Assembly (NCBI RefSeq): GCF_037325665.1
Contig: NC_090245.1
Location: 72,066,326-72,130,325, forward strand
Direction: 5' to 3'
DNA from: Littorina saxatilis
Lineage: Eukaryota; Mollusca; Gastropoda; Littorinimorpha; Littorinidae
DNA: 64,000 nt
The position numbers and the translations under genes are program-made. The notes under the pieces are model-generated. The model worked only from the letters and a program-made list of their open reading frames with translations. It made no database searches and was not told where the DNA came from. Each line of letters starts with the position of its first letter. Position 1 is the first letter of the stretch. This document shows positions 43,494-60,498 of the stretch, piece by piece.

Positions 43494-44439
43494 TAGGGGA
43501 AAGGCTCCTAATATAGATCGGCTCCTAATATGGACCACCTCCTGTTCTGACAAACTAACGGCGCTAGAGCGCTCAAAACAATTTCATTCGCTTTATTCAC
43601 CCTCTCTGGATAAGTTGCACATGTCAAAACAGTTGCAGAAACACAAACCTCAAAACCGTTAGGCTTTTTCGCTTTTTTTCACTTTTGGCAGCGTTTCACT
43701 CTAAATTTGCCGCCTAAAACGGACTCGTTTCTGTCCACAGCCAAAGCTTTCATAACACAAAAATGGCTATATATGACAGCTAAGACAGTATTTGTTACAT
43801 TTTAACAGTGTGTACCCCGAGTTTCTACTGCAAACAAAAAATAATAGCAAAACCTCAAAGTATGTGTGAGTCCCCTAATATGGACCACCTTCAACAAATC
43901 GAAGAAAATAAAAACTAAAGGCAATTTTAATTAATTCATTAAGAAGCTTGCTGAAAATAACCTATAACTAGCCCTCGAGATTTCAAAAAAATATAACAAA
44001 TAGTCTTTTTTTTGTGGAAGTTGATAGTTTCACTTATTTCCACTCTGTTATTGATAAGCTTCTTCAGTTTCCTGGTGTGCTTCAAATAATGCTCTCATCA
44101 ACCCGAAACAGCTAAATCTAAAGCATATTTGAATTAGTCTGACTTGCACACTAAGTTGTATCATGTTATTTTGAAGTATAGGGGGCTTTTTACAGTGATT
44201 CGTGAAGGCCGCTTCACTGGTCCATATTGGGCGCCCAGGCTCCTAATATGGACCATTTGTGATTTTTTCTGTATTTAATTTTTGCTGAAGGTCTATCAAA
44301 GCTATTTCACTCTAATTAGGCCTAACTGTTAAACTAAGAGAGAAGGACTACCAACCACAAAATGAAACTTCTTCGCAAGAAAACAAGCTAGTTATCAGCA
44401 ATAAACAAAAAGTGGTCCATATTAGGGGCCCTTCCCCTA
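43494..44439. mobile_element. 946-bp DNA transposon relic, TAGGGGAA...TTCCCCTA
   Basis: It begins TAGGGGAAAGGCTCCTAATA and ends, read inward, TAGGGGAAGGGCCCCTAATA. The phrase CTCCTAATATGGACCA or a close form recurs about five times (43525, 43870, 44220, 44245, 44410). Ends fit a TA target. No transposase. Confidence 0.75.
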
Positions 44440-45090
44440 CACCCCGAACTCCAATATTCCCTGGCAGTCAGGAATGCACATACGCAAGTTTTGATTGGCA
44501 GCGAAAGGGTAGTATACTTTTAATATCATCCTTCCTTTGTGTGTATGTATAGTACTCATCAAGATCGTTCAACACATTACAGATACCATATTCACTTATC
44601 GAAATGCGTGATACACGACAACACAAATGTCAAAGCAAATTGGTACATTTTTGAGTGGATTGGGAGTATTGAAGGTAACACATTCAAAACAACATTGTGT
44701 ATGGTTCACATGTACGTACCCCTATTTGATTTTGTTAATGAATAGATACAATAATAATCGTATATTTGTCTTTGTTCCTGTTTTTTTGTTTTTTTGTTTG
44801 GTTTGTTTTTTCATTGACTGTATTATTATTTCACTGTATTATAATTAAGCAGGTAGTACGTTCAAAATGTCCTCATTGTTTGCTTGTGTTGTCTTTGTAA
44901 AAAATAAATAAGTGTAAAAAAAACCCACAAAAACACAAATCGATAATTTCAGTCTTTTTCGATACTGATTTGATGTTGCAAATTTTTTTTTACTATCGCG
45001 CACACTGTTCGGGTCGAGCTGGAGTAGAATAATAGTACACATTCGTCTACAATAGAATAGCATACAGTAAAAGTCTTTAACTGTTAAAAT
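44440..45090. other. Non-coding AT-rich stretch
   Basis: Nothing recognised. Confidence 0.4.
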
Positions 45091-45093
45091 ATT

Positions 45094-45165
45094 TCACAAC
45101 TGGTGCAATGGCACGTCGGACCCATATCTTTCGATTCGGGGTTCGATTCCCGGTCGTGGTATTGT
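45094..45165 (+). tRNA. tRNA-like sequence (pseudogene or SINE head)
   Basis: A-box-like TGGTGCAATGG and B-box GGTTCGATTCC are correctly spaced. A T-rich run at 45166-45178 could act as a pol III terminator. The acceptor stem has a mismatch and the anticodon loop does not fold cleanly. Most likely a tRNA pseudogene or the head of a retroposon, not a working tRNA. Confidence 0.3.
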
Positions 45166-45240
45166 TTTTTTTTTTCTCCTCGGCCCTCCTTGAAAAGAAG
45201 TTTGCTCTGCGAAGACATGGGAGGTGAGGGAGAGAGACCC

Positions 45241-45789
45241 GGTGTTAACACGAGAAAATTACTCCCACGAGATTTTTACTCCGGAGTAAATATTTCGTAC
45301 GAAAATGTTACTACCTTTACGAAAAAAGTACTCCCCCATTACACGAGAAAATTACTCCCCATGTGCACGACAGATGAGTTCCGAGTAAACATTTCGTACA
45401 CAAGTTTTACTCCCCTGACGAATAAATAACGAATAAATTACGTCACCCTAACACGAGCAATTTAACTTCCCATGCCAGGTGTACGACATTTTTACTCCCT
45501 TGTCCCCCGTTAGTCTTGGTGGTGGAAGGGGTGGAGGGAGGGTAGCGCGACATTCGTTTGCGCGATATCACATATTGGCATTATCCCTTTGCCCGCATTC
45601 CATTTTCGCGTACGAGATTTTTACTGGAAGTAAAACAAATGGGGAGTAAAAATTTCGTGGAGGGAGTAATTTTTTCGTGCCTTGGGGAGTTCTTTTCTCG
45701 TACGAAAGGTGTACTCGGAGTAAGAATTTCGTACGAAATTTTTACTCCGGAGTACATTTTTCGTGGAGTAAAAATGTTGTGTTTACACC
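45241..45789. mobile_element. 549-bp fold-back element with reiterated motif
   Basis: Outer ends GGTGTTAACACGAGAAAATT and, read inward, GGTGTAAACACAACATTTTT. Within both arms TTTTTACTCCGGAGTAAA and TTTCGTACGAAA-type palindromes alternate, at least eight times in all. No ORF of interest. Confidence 0.65.
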
Positions 45790-46205
45790 GGCAGGACGTT
45801 ACCTGCACGGAAGTCAAGCGTGGCATCATGCGGTCAAGTGCGCTCAGGCGGTGTTGGTTGGGTTTGCAGGCCATCTTCACTTAACAGAATTCGGTACAGA
45901 ATTCTCAGCCTTATTTCTTTTAACACCCCCACCCCCCTCCCCCCGGTATAGTCATAAACGGACCAAAGCTTTAAAGTCCGCTCGTACGAAAAGTGAGTGC
46001 ACGTGAGAGTTACAGCCTACAAACTGAGGAGGAGAAGACGTCTACAAAAGCAAAGCGGGATAATCTGTGAACCAAGGTTTATGCAACTTGAGCTTTGTTC
46101 GGGGGTTCATTGACCAGTTATAATTTCACCCCACTGACACACATAATGTGGGGTTTCTAGTCTGGAAATATTAAGACATAAGTGTGTAGATTTAGTCACT
46201 GTTAA
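45790..46205. other. Spacer
   Basis: A C-rich run near 45925; nothing else recognised. Confidence 0.4.
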
Positions 46206-46408
46206 AGGCCTACTAAAGTGCAAAAGTGTTATTCCCCGAAAACATGTGCAATAGCCATCTGGTAAATGTTCCGAAGACCATTTTGTAAAATTTTGCGTGG
46301 CTGATTTTTTTAATTAAATAAAAACCGATTCCGCGCACTTGACCATTCTGCGAGAGGCAGCCCCGATGCTAGTGACGTCATGATTGTGGCACCGCGTACA
46401 GGAGCAAT

Positions 46409-46990
46409 ATGGCCGACAGTGATAGTAGCGCTGCCACTGCTAGTGCTAGTACGTATGTTCCAACGGAGATTCCATCTTCGAAGCGGAGAAGATGTGGCTT
46501 CACCTGTGCTGTCGCCGAGTGCAGCAACAATCATCGTAAGTGCTATACCATGCACGTATTTCCTGATGATACAGAAACTCGGAGGCAGTTTGTGCAAACT
46601 TGCAGCCGAGCGGATTTCGGTCCGAAGTTTGGGACGCCAAATCAAATTTTTGATTTTACCTCTGACTGCTATCCTGCGAAAGTGGCACTTGCAGCAAGCT
46701 TTGGATTAAACACGAGTTGTAGGCTAGTTCCAAAGTCAGTGCCTACATTGCAGAAGCCGTGTCGTCTGCTACCATTGACGGCAACAGCGGCACTTTCGAC
46801 AGTGACGAACTCAAGTACAGTAACCTCAGTATCCAGAGCCAGTTGCACTGTGACAGACGTGACAATGGCTATCACAACGCCAGTTTGTATCACCACTGTG
46901 GGCCAGAGTGTGAGCAGAGGAGCTTTTGCTAAAGGGGAACGCCAAAGGGTAAGGAGAAAAATTGTGAAGTGGCACAATGTTTATCATTAA
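46409..46990 (+). CDS. THAP-like zinc-finger protein, probably degenerate
   Basis: 193 codons to the stop, or about 180 to a good splice donor (GTAAGG at 46949). The start context is GCAATATGGCC. After a Ser/Ala-rich leader and SSKRRRC comes a THAP-type region: CAVAEC (residues 33-38), MHVFPDDTETRRQFVQTC, then DFTSDCYPAKVALAASFG, with LVPKSVPTL where THAP domains have the AVPTIF-type end. THAP domains bind DNA through a C2CH zinc site. Here the second pair (CxxH, expected just before F-T-x-D) is replaced by IFD, so zinc binding is doubtful. The rest is Ser/Thr-rich. It lies between the inverted repeats of the candidate transposon. Confidence 0.6.
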   Translation: MADSDSSAATASASTYVPTEIPSSKRRRCGFTCAVAECSNNHRKCYTMHVFPDDTETRRQFVQTCSRADFGPKFGTPNQIFDFTSDCYPAKVALAASFGLNTSCRLVPKSVPTLQKPCRLLPLTATAALSTVTNSSTVTSVSRASCTVTDVTMAITTPVCITTVGQSVSRGAFAKGERQRVRRKIVKWHNVYH

Positions 46991-47279
46991 TTTCTGAAAA
47001 ACTTACATTTCATTGTGAATTTGTACAAATGACACTGCATGGTTTTCGTCAACTTTCTTCAAACATTATTCTTGTGTATTGACTGAGAATACTCTTACTG
47101 GACATGTAGATCAAGATTCCATGTGCTGAATCATTTTGCACCTAAGATGATAGGATTCTCATACCATGGGATTCTTCACAAGTAAATCAAAAATGTAGAA
47201 AGAGTACGAATATTCATCCTTTAAAAGATGATTTATATCATTCAACAAGGAAAGCAAATGCTTATACAACTCACCTTCC

Positions 47280-47590
47280 TCTTTTCCAATTACAGTGGTA
47301 CCCCCCTTTTTACCACCACCCCCTCCTTCCTATAGAAGATTCTCCTCTTTAACCCCCCCCCCCAAACCCCAAAGAAGACTCCCTCCCTTATTCCCCTCCC
47401 GTAATCATACTACCGAATAGAAGACTTCCTCCTCTTAACCCCCCGTTTTCTCAGATGTTCTATTCATAGTCTCTGTAAGTTTGTACCCCAATTTTAACAC
47501 TAATTTTTAGACATGATCTTCTCAGGTTTTTTTTTAGATCTTAAAAGGAGGACTCCACTGTTAATGACCCCCCCCCCCAAAAAAAAAAAG
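47280..47590. repeat. Pyrimidine-rich repeat with poly-C/poly-A
   Basis: Four or five loose copies of a TAGAAGACT-CC...TTAACCCCC unit, ending in C10-A11 at 47569-47589. Confidence 0.6.
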
Positions 47591-47759
47591 TCATTGTCAT
47601 TAATTGTATTTATGAAAAGATATGTGATAGGCAATTCAAAAGAGATTGAAAATATAGTGTGTTGCACTGTTTCAGGGCCATTCTTGCTGCTCTGCATTTC
47701 AACGAGAACAGCAACAGGGAGCAGGCAACTGATGGTGCGGGAAATGCCCAATTCAATGT

Positions 47760-47935
47760 TGGCTTTCCGGTCTTTCATCTTCATCTTCATCGCTCAAACC
47801 TTGCAGTTTGAACTGGTATGGCTCTATGCCTATTGCTCAAGAATTCTGCAGTTCAGATGTTTCCAAATCCGATTCAAACTCACTGCTTTCGCACGAAAGC
47901 TGCAATTCCGACTCATCATTCGCGTTCGCCATCAT
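47760..47935 (-). pseudogene. N-terminal fragment of a P2RX7_C-type protein
   Basis: The - strand starts ATGGCGAACGCG: MANANDESELQLSCESSEF and SDLETSELQNS, then an in-frame stop. Beyond it, in the same frame, is AIGIEPYQFKLQGLSDEDED. Acidic leaders followed by (I/V)EPYQFEP are typical of the numerous invertebrate proteins that end in a P2X7-receptor-type cysteine domain. The cysteine domain itself was not found downstream. Broken or incompletely preserved. Confidence 0.45.
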
Positions 47936-48152
47936 CGTCCATGCACCAGCTACTACGTCACTGGCAGGGGAGAGAAGCAGTAGCAAAAATTTGTCGATTG
48001 CTTCCCTTCTCGCTGATTACAGGTGAAATTGAGCACTTTCTTAGGCCGACTACGGGCGATCGGAGCGGAAAAAACTGTTTTGTTCAATATATTTGGTACT
48101 CTGATATGCAGCTCTTTCGATTGAAGCAATAAAAATGTTGCACTTTAGTAGG

Positions 48153-48840
48153 GATGAACATGATTGACGGACGGTTGTTTTCACACGTGAGTCTGGAAGG
48201 CTCTACTCCTTTTTTTTGAAAGTGTGAGCTACCAACACAATTACATTTTGATGTTATCGTAGAATGTTGGCGTTACTCGATTCTTGGCGATCTTGATGCT
48301 TTTGAGCTTCAGACCAAGTAAATCATTATCCATGAAAAATATTCTTTTAAATACGATTGACAATGCATGCTTTAAAAAAAAAGTTCTATCCAAACCAGGA
48401 ACGAATAAAGACACTATTTTATAATAAAAATAATCAGCTTTGTCCTTCTCTTGAAAAGCAGTTTGAAACGAGTCACGCCAAAATTCCACGACGATGTCGT
48501 AATGGTGTTTCCCTTATTTGTTGGCGTTACTTTTTTTGTGTAAAGTGTGAGCTACCAACACAATCTATGGTGTTCCCCTTATTTGTGCAAACTCGCCTTG
48601 GCCTCCGAACATCCCCGTGTGCACGCATGCGCACTATAAAGAACCCAAGTTCACAGCGAAAGTCTCAGGGCTTGGAAACATGAATACACGCATGCAGGAA
48701 AAAAGCTAAAAAATGGGTAGCGCCGATACTGTATGGCAGCACGCTTTCCCCAGGGAGAGAGCAACCTGAATTTTCATGAGGGTAACCTCACAGGACCATT
48801 TGCATCTTATCCTTATCCTTATCCTTATCCTTATTCCCAG
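48153..48840. other. Upstream region of the TRIM-like gene
   Basis: CTTATC repeats at 48808-48834 form a polypyrimidine tract leading to TTATTCCCAG (48831-48840), a likely acceptor of a 5' UTR intron. No upstream exon was identified. Confidence 0.45.
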
Positions 48841-48844
48841 AGCC

Positions 48845-55177
<6,333 letters not shown>

Positions 55178-55795
55178 ACAGTCCCCCTTTCCTTAAACGC
55201 GAGAATTCGCGAGTGGGGCGAGGAAGTACCGTTTCTTAGGAAATTCTCGCCGCGAGGAACGCTAGGATTTCACAAGCGAAGGCGAGCATGCCTTGGAGAT
55301 GCTCGCTACGCGAGAAAATTAAGGGCGGGCGCGCAGCTTCCGATCCGATTGGCTGTCCATGGCCGTTTACCAACCAGTGCAGATGTCATTTTCGGTATCA
55401 ACCAATAGTGTTTAATTATTGCGAAGCTGGCCATCAAACTGTTTCATTTTCACTCTCGCCTCCAAACTCCGCGAGAGGCAAGCCGCAAGTATGTCTCGCT
55501 TTAAAAAAAAAACACTCGTCAGTCCTTTCGGCATGAGAGATAAGAAAGTCGAGTCACACGAACAGTGAAGTCTTTCACATGACTATTAGATCAGACAAGG
55601 TAAATTGTGATGAGTGGATATTGTACGGAATGAAAAGCTTTCTGGCAGCGGTACGAGAGTGCATATGTAACACTCGTACAAAACACAACCAATGTAAATG
55701 TCAGGGGTTTCGTGGTCGTAGACCTATTTCATTGGCAGTCACACGGTGACAGTGACGGTAAGAAAGTCACATCCCGGGCGCCATTTTTTACGCCA
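55178..55795. other. 3' flank of the TRIM-like gene
   Basis: GC-rich, with GCGAGAA/TTCTCGC inverted motifs (55200-55315). No clear polyadenylation signal was identified. Confidence 0.4.
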
Positions 55796-56652
55796 TTTTT
55801 TACATTTAGTCAAGTTTTGACTAAATGTTTTAACATAGAGGGGGAATCGAAACGAGGGTCGTGGTGTATGTGTGTGTGTGCGTGCGTGTGTGCGTGCGTG
55901 TAGAGCGATTCAGACCAAACTACTGAACCGATCTTTATGAAATTTTACATGAAAGTTCCTGGGATTGATATCCCCGAACGTTGTTTTCAATTTTTTGATA
56001 AATGTCTTTGATGACGTCATATCCGGCTTTTCGTGAAAGTTGAGGCGGCACTGTCACGCTCTCATTTTTCAACCAAATTTGTTGAAATTTTGGTCAAGTA
56101 ATCTTCGACGAAGCCCGGACATCGATATTGCATTTCAGCTTGGTGGCTTGAAAATTAATTAATGACTTTGGTCATTAAAAATCTGAAAATTGTAATTTTT
56201 TTTTAAACGATTCAAATTTACGTTCATCTTATTCTCCATCATTTTTTGATTCCAAAAACATATAAATATGTTATATTTGGATTAAAAACAAGCTCTGAAA
56301 ATTAAAAATATAAAAATTATTATCAAAATTAAATTTTCGAAATCAATTTAAAAACACTTTCATCTTATTCCTTGTCGGTTCCTGATTCCAAAAACATATA
56401 GATATGATATGTTTGGATTAAAAACACGCTCAGAAAGTTAAAACGAAGAGAGGTACAGAAAAGCGTGCTATCCTTCTCAGCGAAACTACTACCCCGCTCT
56501 TCTTGTCAATTTCACTGCCCTTGCCATGAGCGGTGGACTGACGATGCTACGAGTATACGGTCTTGCTGAAAAATTGCATTGCGTTCCGTTTCATTCTGTG
56601 AGTTCGACAGCTACTTGACTAAATGTTGTATTTTCGCCTTACGCGACTTGTT
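55796..56652 (-). mobile_element. ~850-bp repeat, copy 3 (-)
   Basis: Starts with the ACATTTAGTCAAG/TTTTGACTAAATGT hairpin and ends TTCGCCTTACGCGACTTGTT. Nearly collinear and very similar to copy 2 (25286-26162), including the internal TG/CG microsatellite at 55868-55902. Confidence 0.85.
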
Positions 56653-56836
56653 TAATGTTTCCTTTTATTAACCAACCAGACGATCTTTTTAATTTTCTTA
56701 TCGTTATCTCTGTTATCCATTTGCAGTTATAACAGTTGAGAAGCAAGAGTAACATCCCGCAATCTAACTTTTAATGCATGAGCCCCTAGTGGTATAGTTT
56801 TGTTGAACGACCAATATTATACACCACCAACACCAA

Positions 56837-56839
<3 letters not shown>

Positions 56840-56898
<59 letters not shown>

Positions 56899-56939
56899 AC
56901 GCACGCACCTGCACACACAGACACACACACACACACACA

Positions 56940-56991
<52 letters not shown>

Positions 56992-57160
56992 CACACACTC
57001 GCGCGCGCGGAGAGAGGAAACACTGTGCGTGCGTGTGTAAGTATACCACATATTAGCAAGCAAGCAAGCCCCCCCCACACACACACACAAACACACACAC
57101 ACTCACACGCACGCACACTCACACACGCACACACTCACACACACACACACATACACAAAC
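56840..57160. repeat. (CA)n microsatellites
   Basis: Three CA blocks separated by CGCGCGCGG and other interruptions. Frames across them are artefacts. Confidence 0.97.
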
Positions 57161-58700
57161 ACACATCTCAAACAGGACTTTGTGTAAGCGTGTTTTTATT
57201 GACATTTGCTTATATACAATCGATTCACACAAAAAACCCACATAAAACGATAACAAGCAAAATGCTTATGCACACGTTCTTAAAACAGCACTCCTATTGC
57301 AAATCTCAAAATCTATCTCCAAGGCTGTACGAGTTTTTCAATTCACCGCTAATATGCAAAGGTAGGTGTGTGCTTCAACAAAATGTTAAACAGATGTTCA
57401 CATCAGCCAGAAAAGGTTCTTTTAGCATAGGCATGCAGTTAGTTTGTAAATAGAGGTCTCTGCATAAATAAAATAAAAAACCCACACAACAGCAATGACA
57501 TAAAACCACACAAAGTGGGTCATATCCATAATTTAACATCTGTTGCTGAGAAGCTGTTTTATCTATACTGCTCGACAAAAGAACTAGGAAGGTGTGTTTT
57601 AGTGTAAATCATTAAAGTTTGTGGTAAAACCAATTATGCTGCAAGAAAAGCTATTCATAGTCCTAACGTTTGCAACAGACAGCTTGAATCAACACGAGGA
57701 AACGTCCACATAGTGGAACGGAGACCAGAACCATTCTAGAACCTTGAAACAAAAGTAAAGGATCCGTTCGATATACTCGACATGTTATGTAACAGATGAT
57801 TAATATTCGCCTTATTGATTTTTTGTTTTTACTGACGTGTCAGTGTTTGGAACATTCAAAGTCTTGATGTAAATCGACCCATTTTGTTTAGCTATCCTGT
57901 CTAGCAATGATGGTACGGGATGCGGAGAAGTGTTGGTTCCATTCTTGTTAGAAGACGGGGTTTGACGCCGTTTTAGAGGTTAAGTGTTTTATGGTTGGTT
58001 TCCGACTTGTTTGCAAAGAGTTAATGTATGCAAATTCCAGTTTTTTTAAATTTTTAGCAACATGGACAATACAAGATTTTTACTTGAGATAGCTACTACA
58101 GATGTTCTTTTCTACCTTGGAATAGTATCAAATCGATATCGAAGGACGACTGACGTAAAAAGACCACAATATTCTCTTTGACCAGCTGACACGTTTTTAT
58201 GAGTGACCAAAATATCGGTTATTTCTATCAATTCGTACTTTGCCGCAGGACAGTCAGTGATGATGTTCGTCATAGTCGACCGCGTTGTTTATTGGCGCTT
58301 TATGGCTGACCAGAATACCTGGAAATATTGACTGTTTGGATAATCATTAGTGTAGCACACTTGGCAACCAAACCTCAGTCTACTCATGATTGATGACCAA
58401 TCCTCATGTTGTTTTCCGCTGGAAAAAACGTCGTTTCAAAGGTGTTTGAGACCTAACAGTCATGTATAGCACGTTTTCTAACCTTTTGACGGTGATTTTT
58501 AGGATAGCCCACATGCATAAAAAGATCTGCCCATTCCAGCGTCAGAGAGTGTTATGCCGAAGAGTGTTATATGATAGCTGATCGGTATAAAAGCTGTTGT
58601 ACTACTGGACTATTATCTGAACATTGCTCGGTTAACGCTTAACAGCGCATTTGTTTGCCCCTACCCCCCCTCAATTAAACAAACAAACAAACAACACCAA
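57161..58700. other. Non-coding stretch
   Basis: About 1.5 kb of AT-rich, single-copy looking DNA with no supported exon; an (AAAC)n run at 58675-58695. Confidence 0.5.
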
Positions 58701-58707
58701 CTGTTCG

Positions 58708-58775
58708 TACACACACACACACACACACACAAACACACACACGCACACGCACAGACGCACGCACGCACGCACTCA

Positions 58776-58830
<55 letters not shown>

Positions 58831-58842
58831 ACACACACACAC
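58708..58842. repeat. (CA)n microsatellite
   Basis: CA run with CGCACGCA interruptions. Confidence 0.95.
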
Positions 58843-59317
58843 CACTTAAACATACGCAACCGACAAGTGTGTGTGTACATGTTACATTATTTTATGTGTG
58901 TATATATAGGTTGCAACATTATGTACATGGAAAGAATATACCATTATATACATGTTTAGATTACATGGCACTAAGCGCATGTAAAATAGACTTCAATCTT
59001 TAGTTTGTTTGTACTTCTAGTGTGCACCTACACATTCTCACTGTGTTTGCGAATACACTTTATGGGGTCTTTTGTTTTTCCAGTGTGCAAATACATTTAA
59101 AAAAACACATATTCTCACTAGAATTACCGAGAGAAGGAAGCAGCTCATGGGATATAAAAATGTATATCAAGCATCAATTGATGCATGCAATCACAAACAC
59201 TTGCTCACAAAACCAGGCTTGTTCCCGCAAACTTTGTTTGTATCGCAAGTCTGCTATAGGTTGCAACGTGGTTCTCATTTGCTGACCTTTTTAATTAGCA
59301 TAACACACGCCGTTAAA

Positions 59318-59395
59318 CAATCAATCAATCAATCAATCAATAGGAAGCTTATACAGCGCGTATTCCGTGGGTACAGTTCTAAGCGCTATATATAT
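59318..59395 (-). mobile_element. SINE family 2, 5'-truncated copy
   Basis: On the - strand: AGCGCTTAGAACTGTACCC, ACGGAATACGCGC and then ATTG units (59318-59341). Only the last ~75 bp of the element remain. 59396-60498 contains A/T homopolymers (60050-60175) and no gene. Confidence 0.75.
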
Positions 59396-60498
59396 ACACA
59401 CAAACAAACTGTACTGACGAACAAACTGCTTGTGGATATTTTCTACACAAAAAAGTTGTTCAGCTCTGATTAATGCAGCGGTTACTGAATGCATGTGCCT
59501 GATACTATCTCACTCTGAGTAGAAGATGAATGATATACCTGAGCGTATACGTTTTATAAAGCGATGCTTTCCACGATTGTGTGCAAATGGGAGTCGTACA
59601 GCAGAAGAACAAATAGATTGGCAAAACGTCCATGTAATCACTGATTGACGTCGACCACTGTGCGAGTAGGTTGATGGGTAATTACCCGCTCTATCTAGGC
59701 TGTAGATCTGACACAGACAATCCAGCAAGTGGAAAAGTGTATCACGTCGAAGTCAGACATTGAAGCCATTGCTTTGGCAAAGCGAAGTCATATCGACGAG
59801 TTCGAGACCACAAACGCCGAAGAAGAAGAAAATGCCGATTAGGAAGAATATCGACGAAATTTTATTTCTGTCTCATATCGTTCCAAATATCAAATTTCAT
59901 ATTACTAGCACCATAATTTGAAGATCTTTTTTTTACAAACAGACCGTAACATTAAATAGGCGAATGTATTACTATTAGCAGGAAAGTCAGGGTAGCGATA
60001 ACCAGGCCCAGCATCATTCAGGAACACTGACATTATTTCTTGATCATAAGGCAAAAAAAAAAAAAGTTGTATGTTTCTGGTCACCCGACCCTACCTAGTT
60101 TTTTCCCGCCGACCCTAGACTTTTTTTTTTATTGCATTAAATTTTGTAAAAAAAAAAAAAGCAAAAAAAAAAAAAGCGTCAAAACGAAAGTAACAGACGG
60201 CAGACGACACAAGGGGGATAACCCCGCATCCCTTTTGTCTCATTTGTTTTGTAATGTGTTGTCTTTCTCTTTGTATAGTAAGTCCAGTCTCTTTGCGTCA
60301 CTGTATAGTTATTTTCTACCCTGACCAACAAAAAAACAAAAAACAAAATAAAAATCCCTACCTACCTACCCTATTTTTTGTAGCCATGTTACCAGGAACA
60401 TACAACTTTTTTTTTGGGCCTAAAAGACAGCATTCATTTCTCAGGCTGGCACAGCCGCATGAATTTGAACAGTCCTTGATTGTTTTGATTGAGTGTTT

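Larger units (their letters stand above)
46206..48152. mobile_element. Candidate two-gene DNA transposon (THAP + P2RX7_C-type)
   Basis: Both ends carry CCTACTAAAGTGCAA as an inverted repeat (about 46211-46225 and 48132-48146). About 170-190 bp inward on each side lies AGTGACGT, soon followed by an ATG. The + ORF (46409) encodes a THAP-like protein and the - ORF (from 47935) the N-terminus of a P2RX7_C-type protein; they point towards each other. Terminal similarity is limited to short blocks, so element status is an inference. Confidence 0.5.

Noticed and set aside
45094-45165. A functional tRNA gene
   Set aside because: A and B boxes are good, but the anticodon stem-loop and acceptor stem do not fold properly; kept only as tRNA-like.
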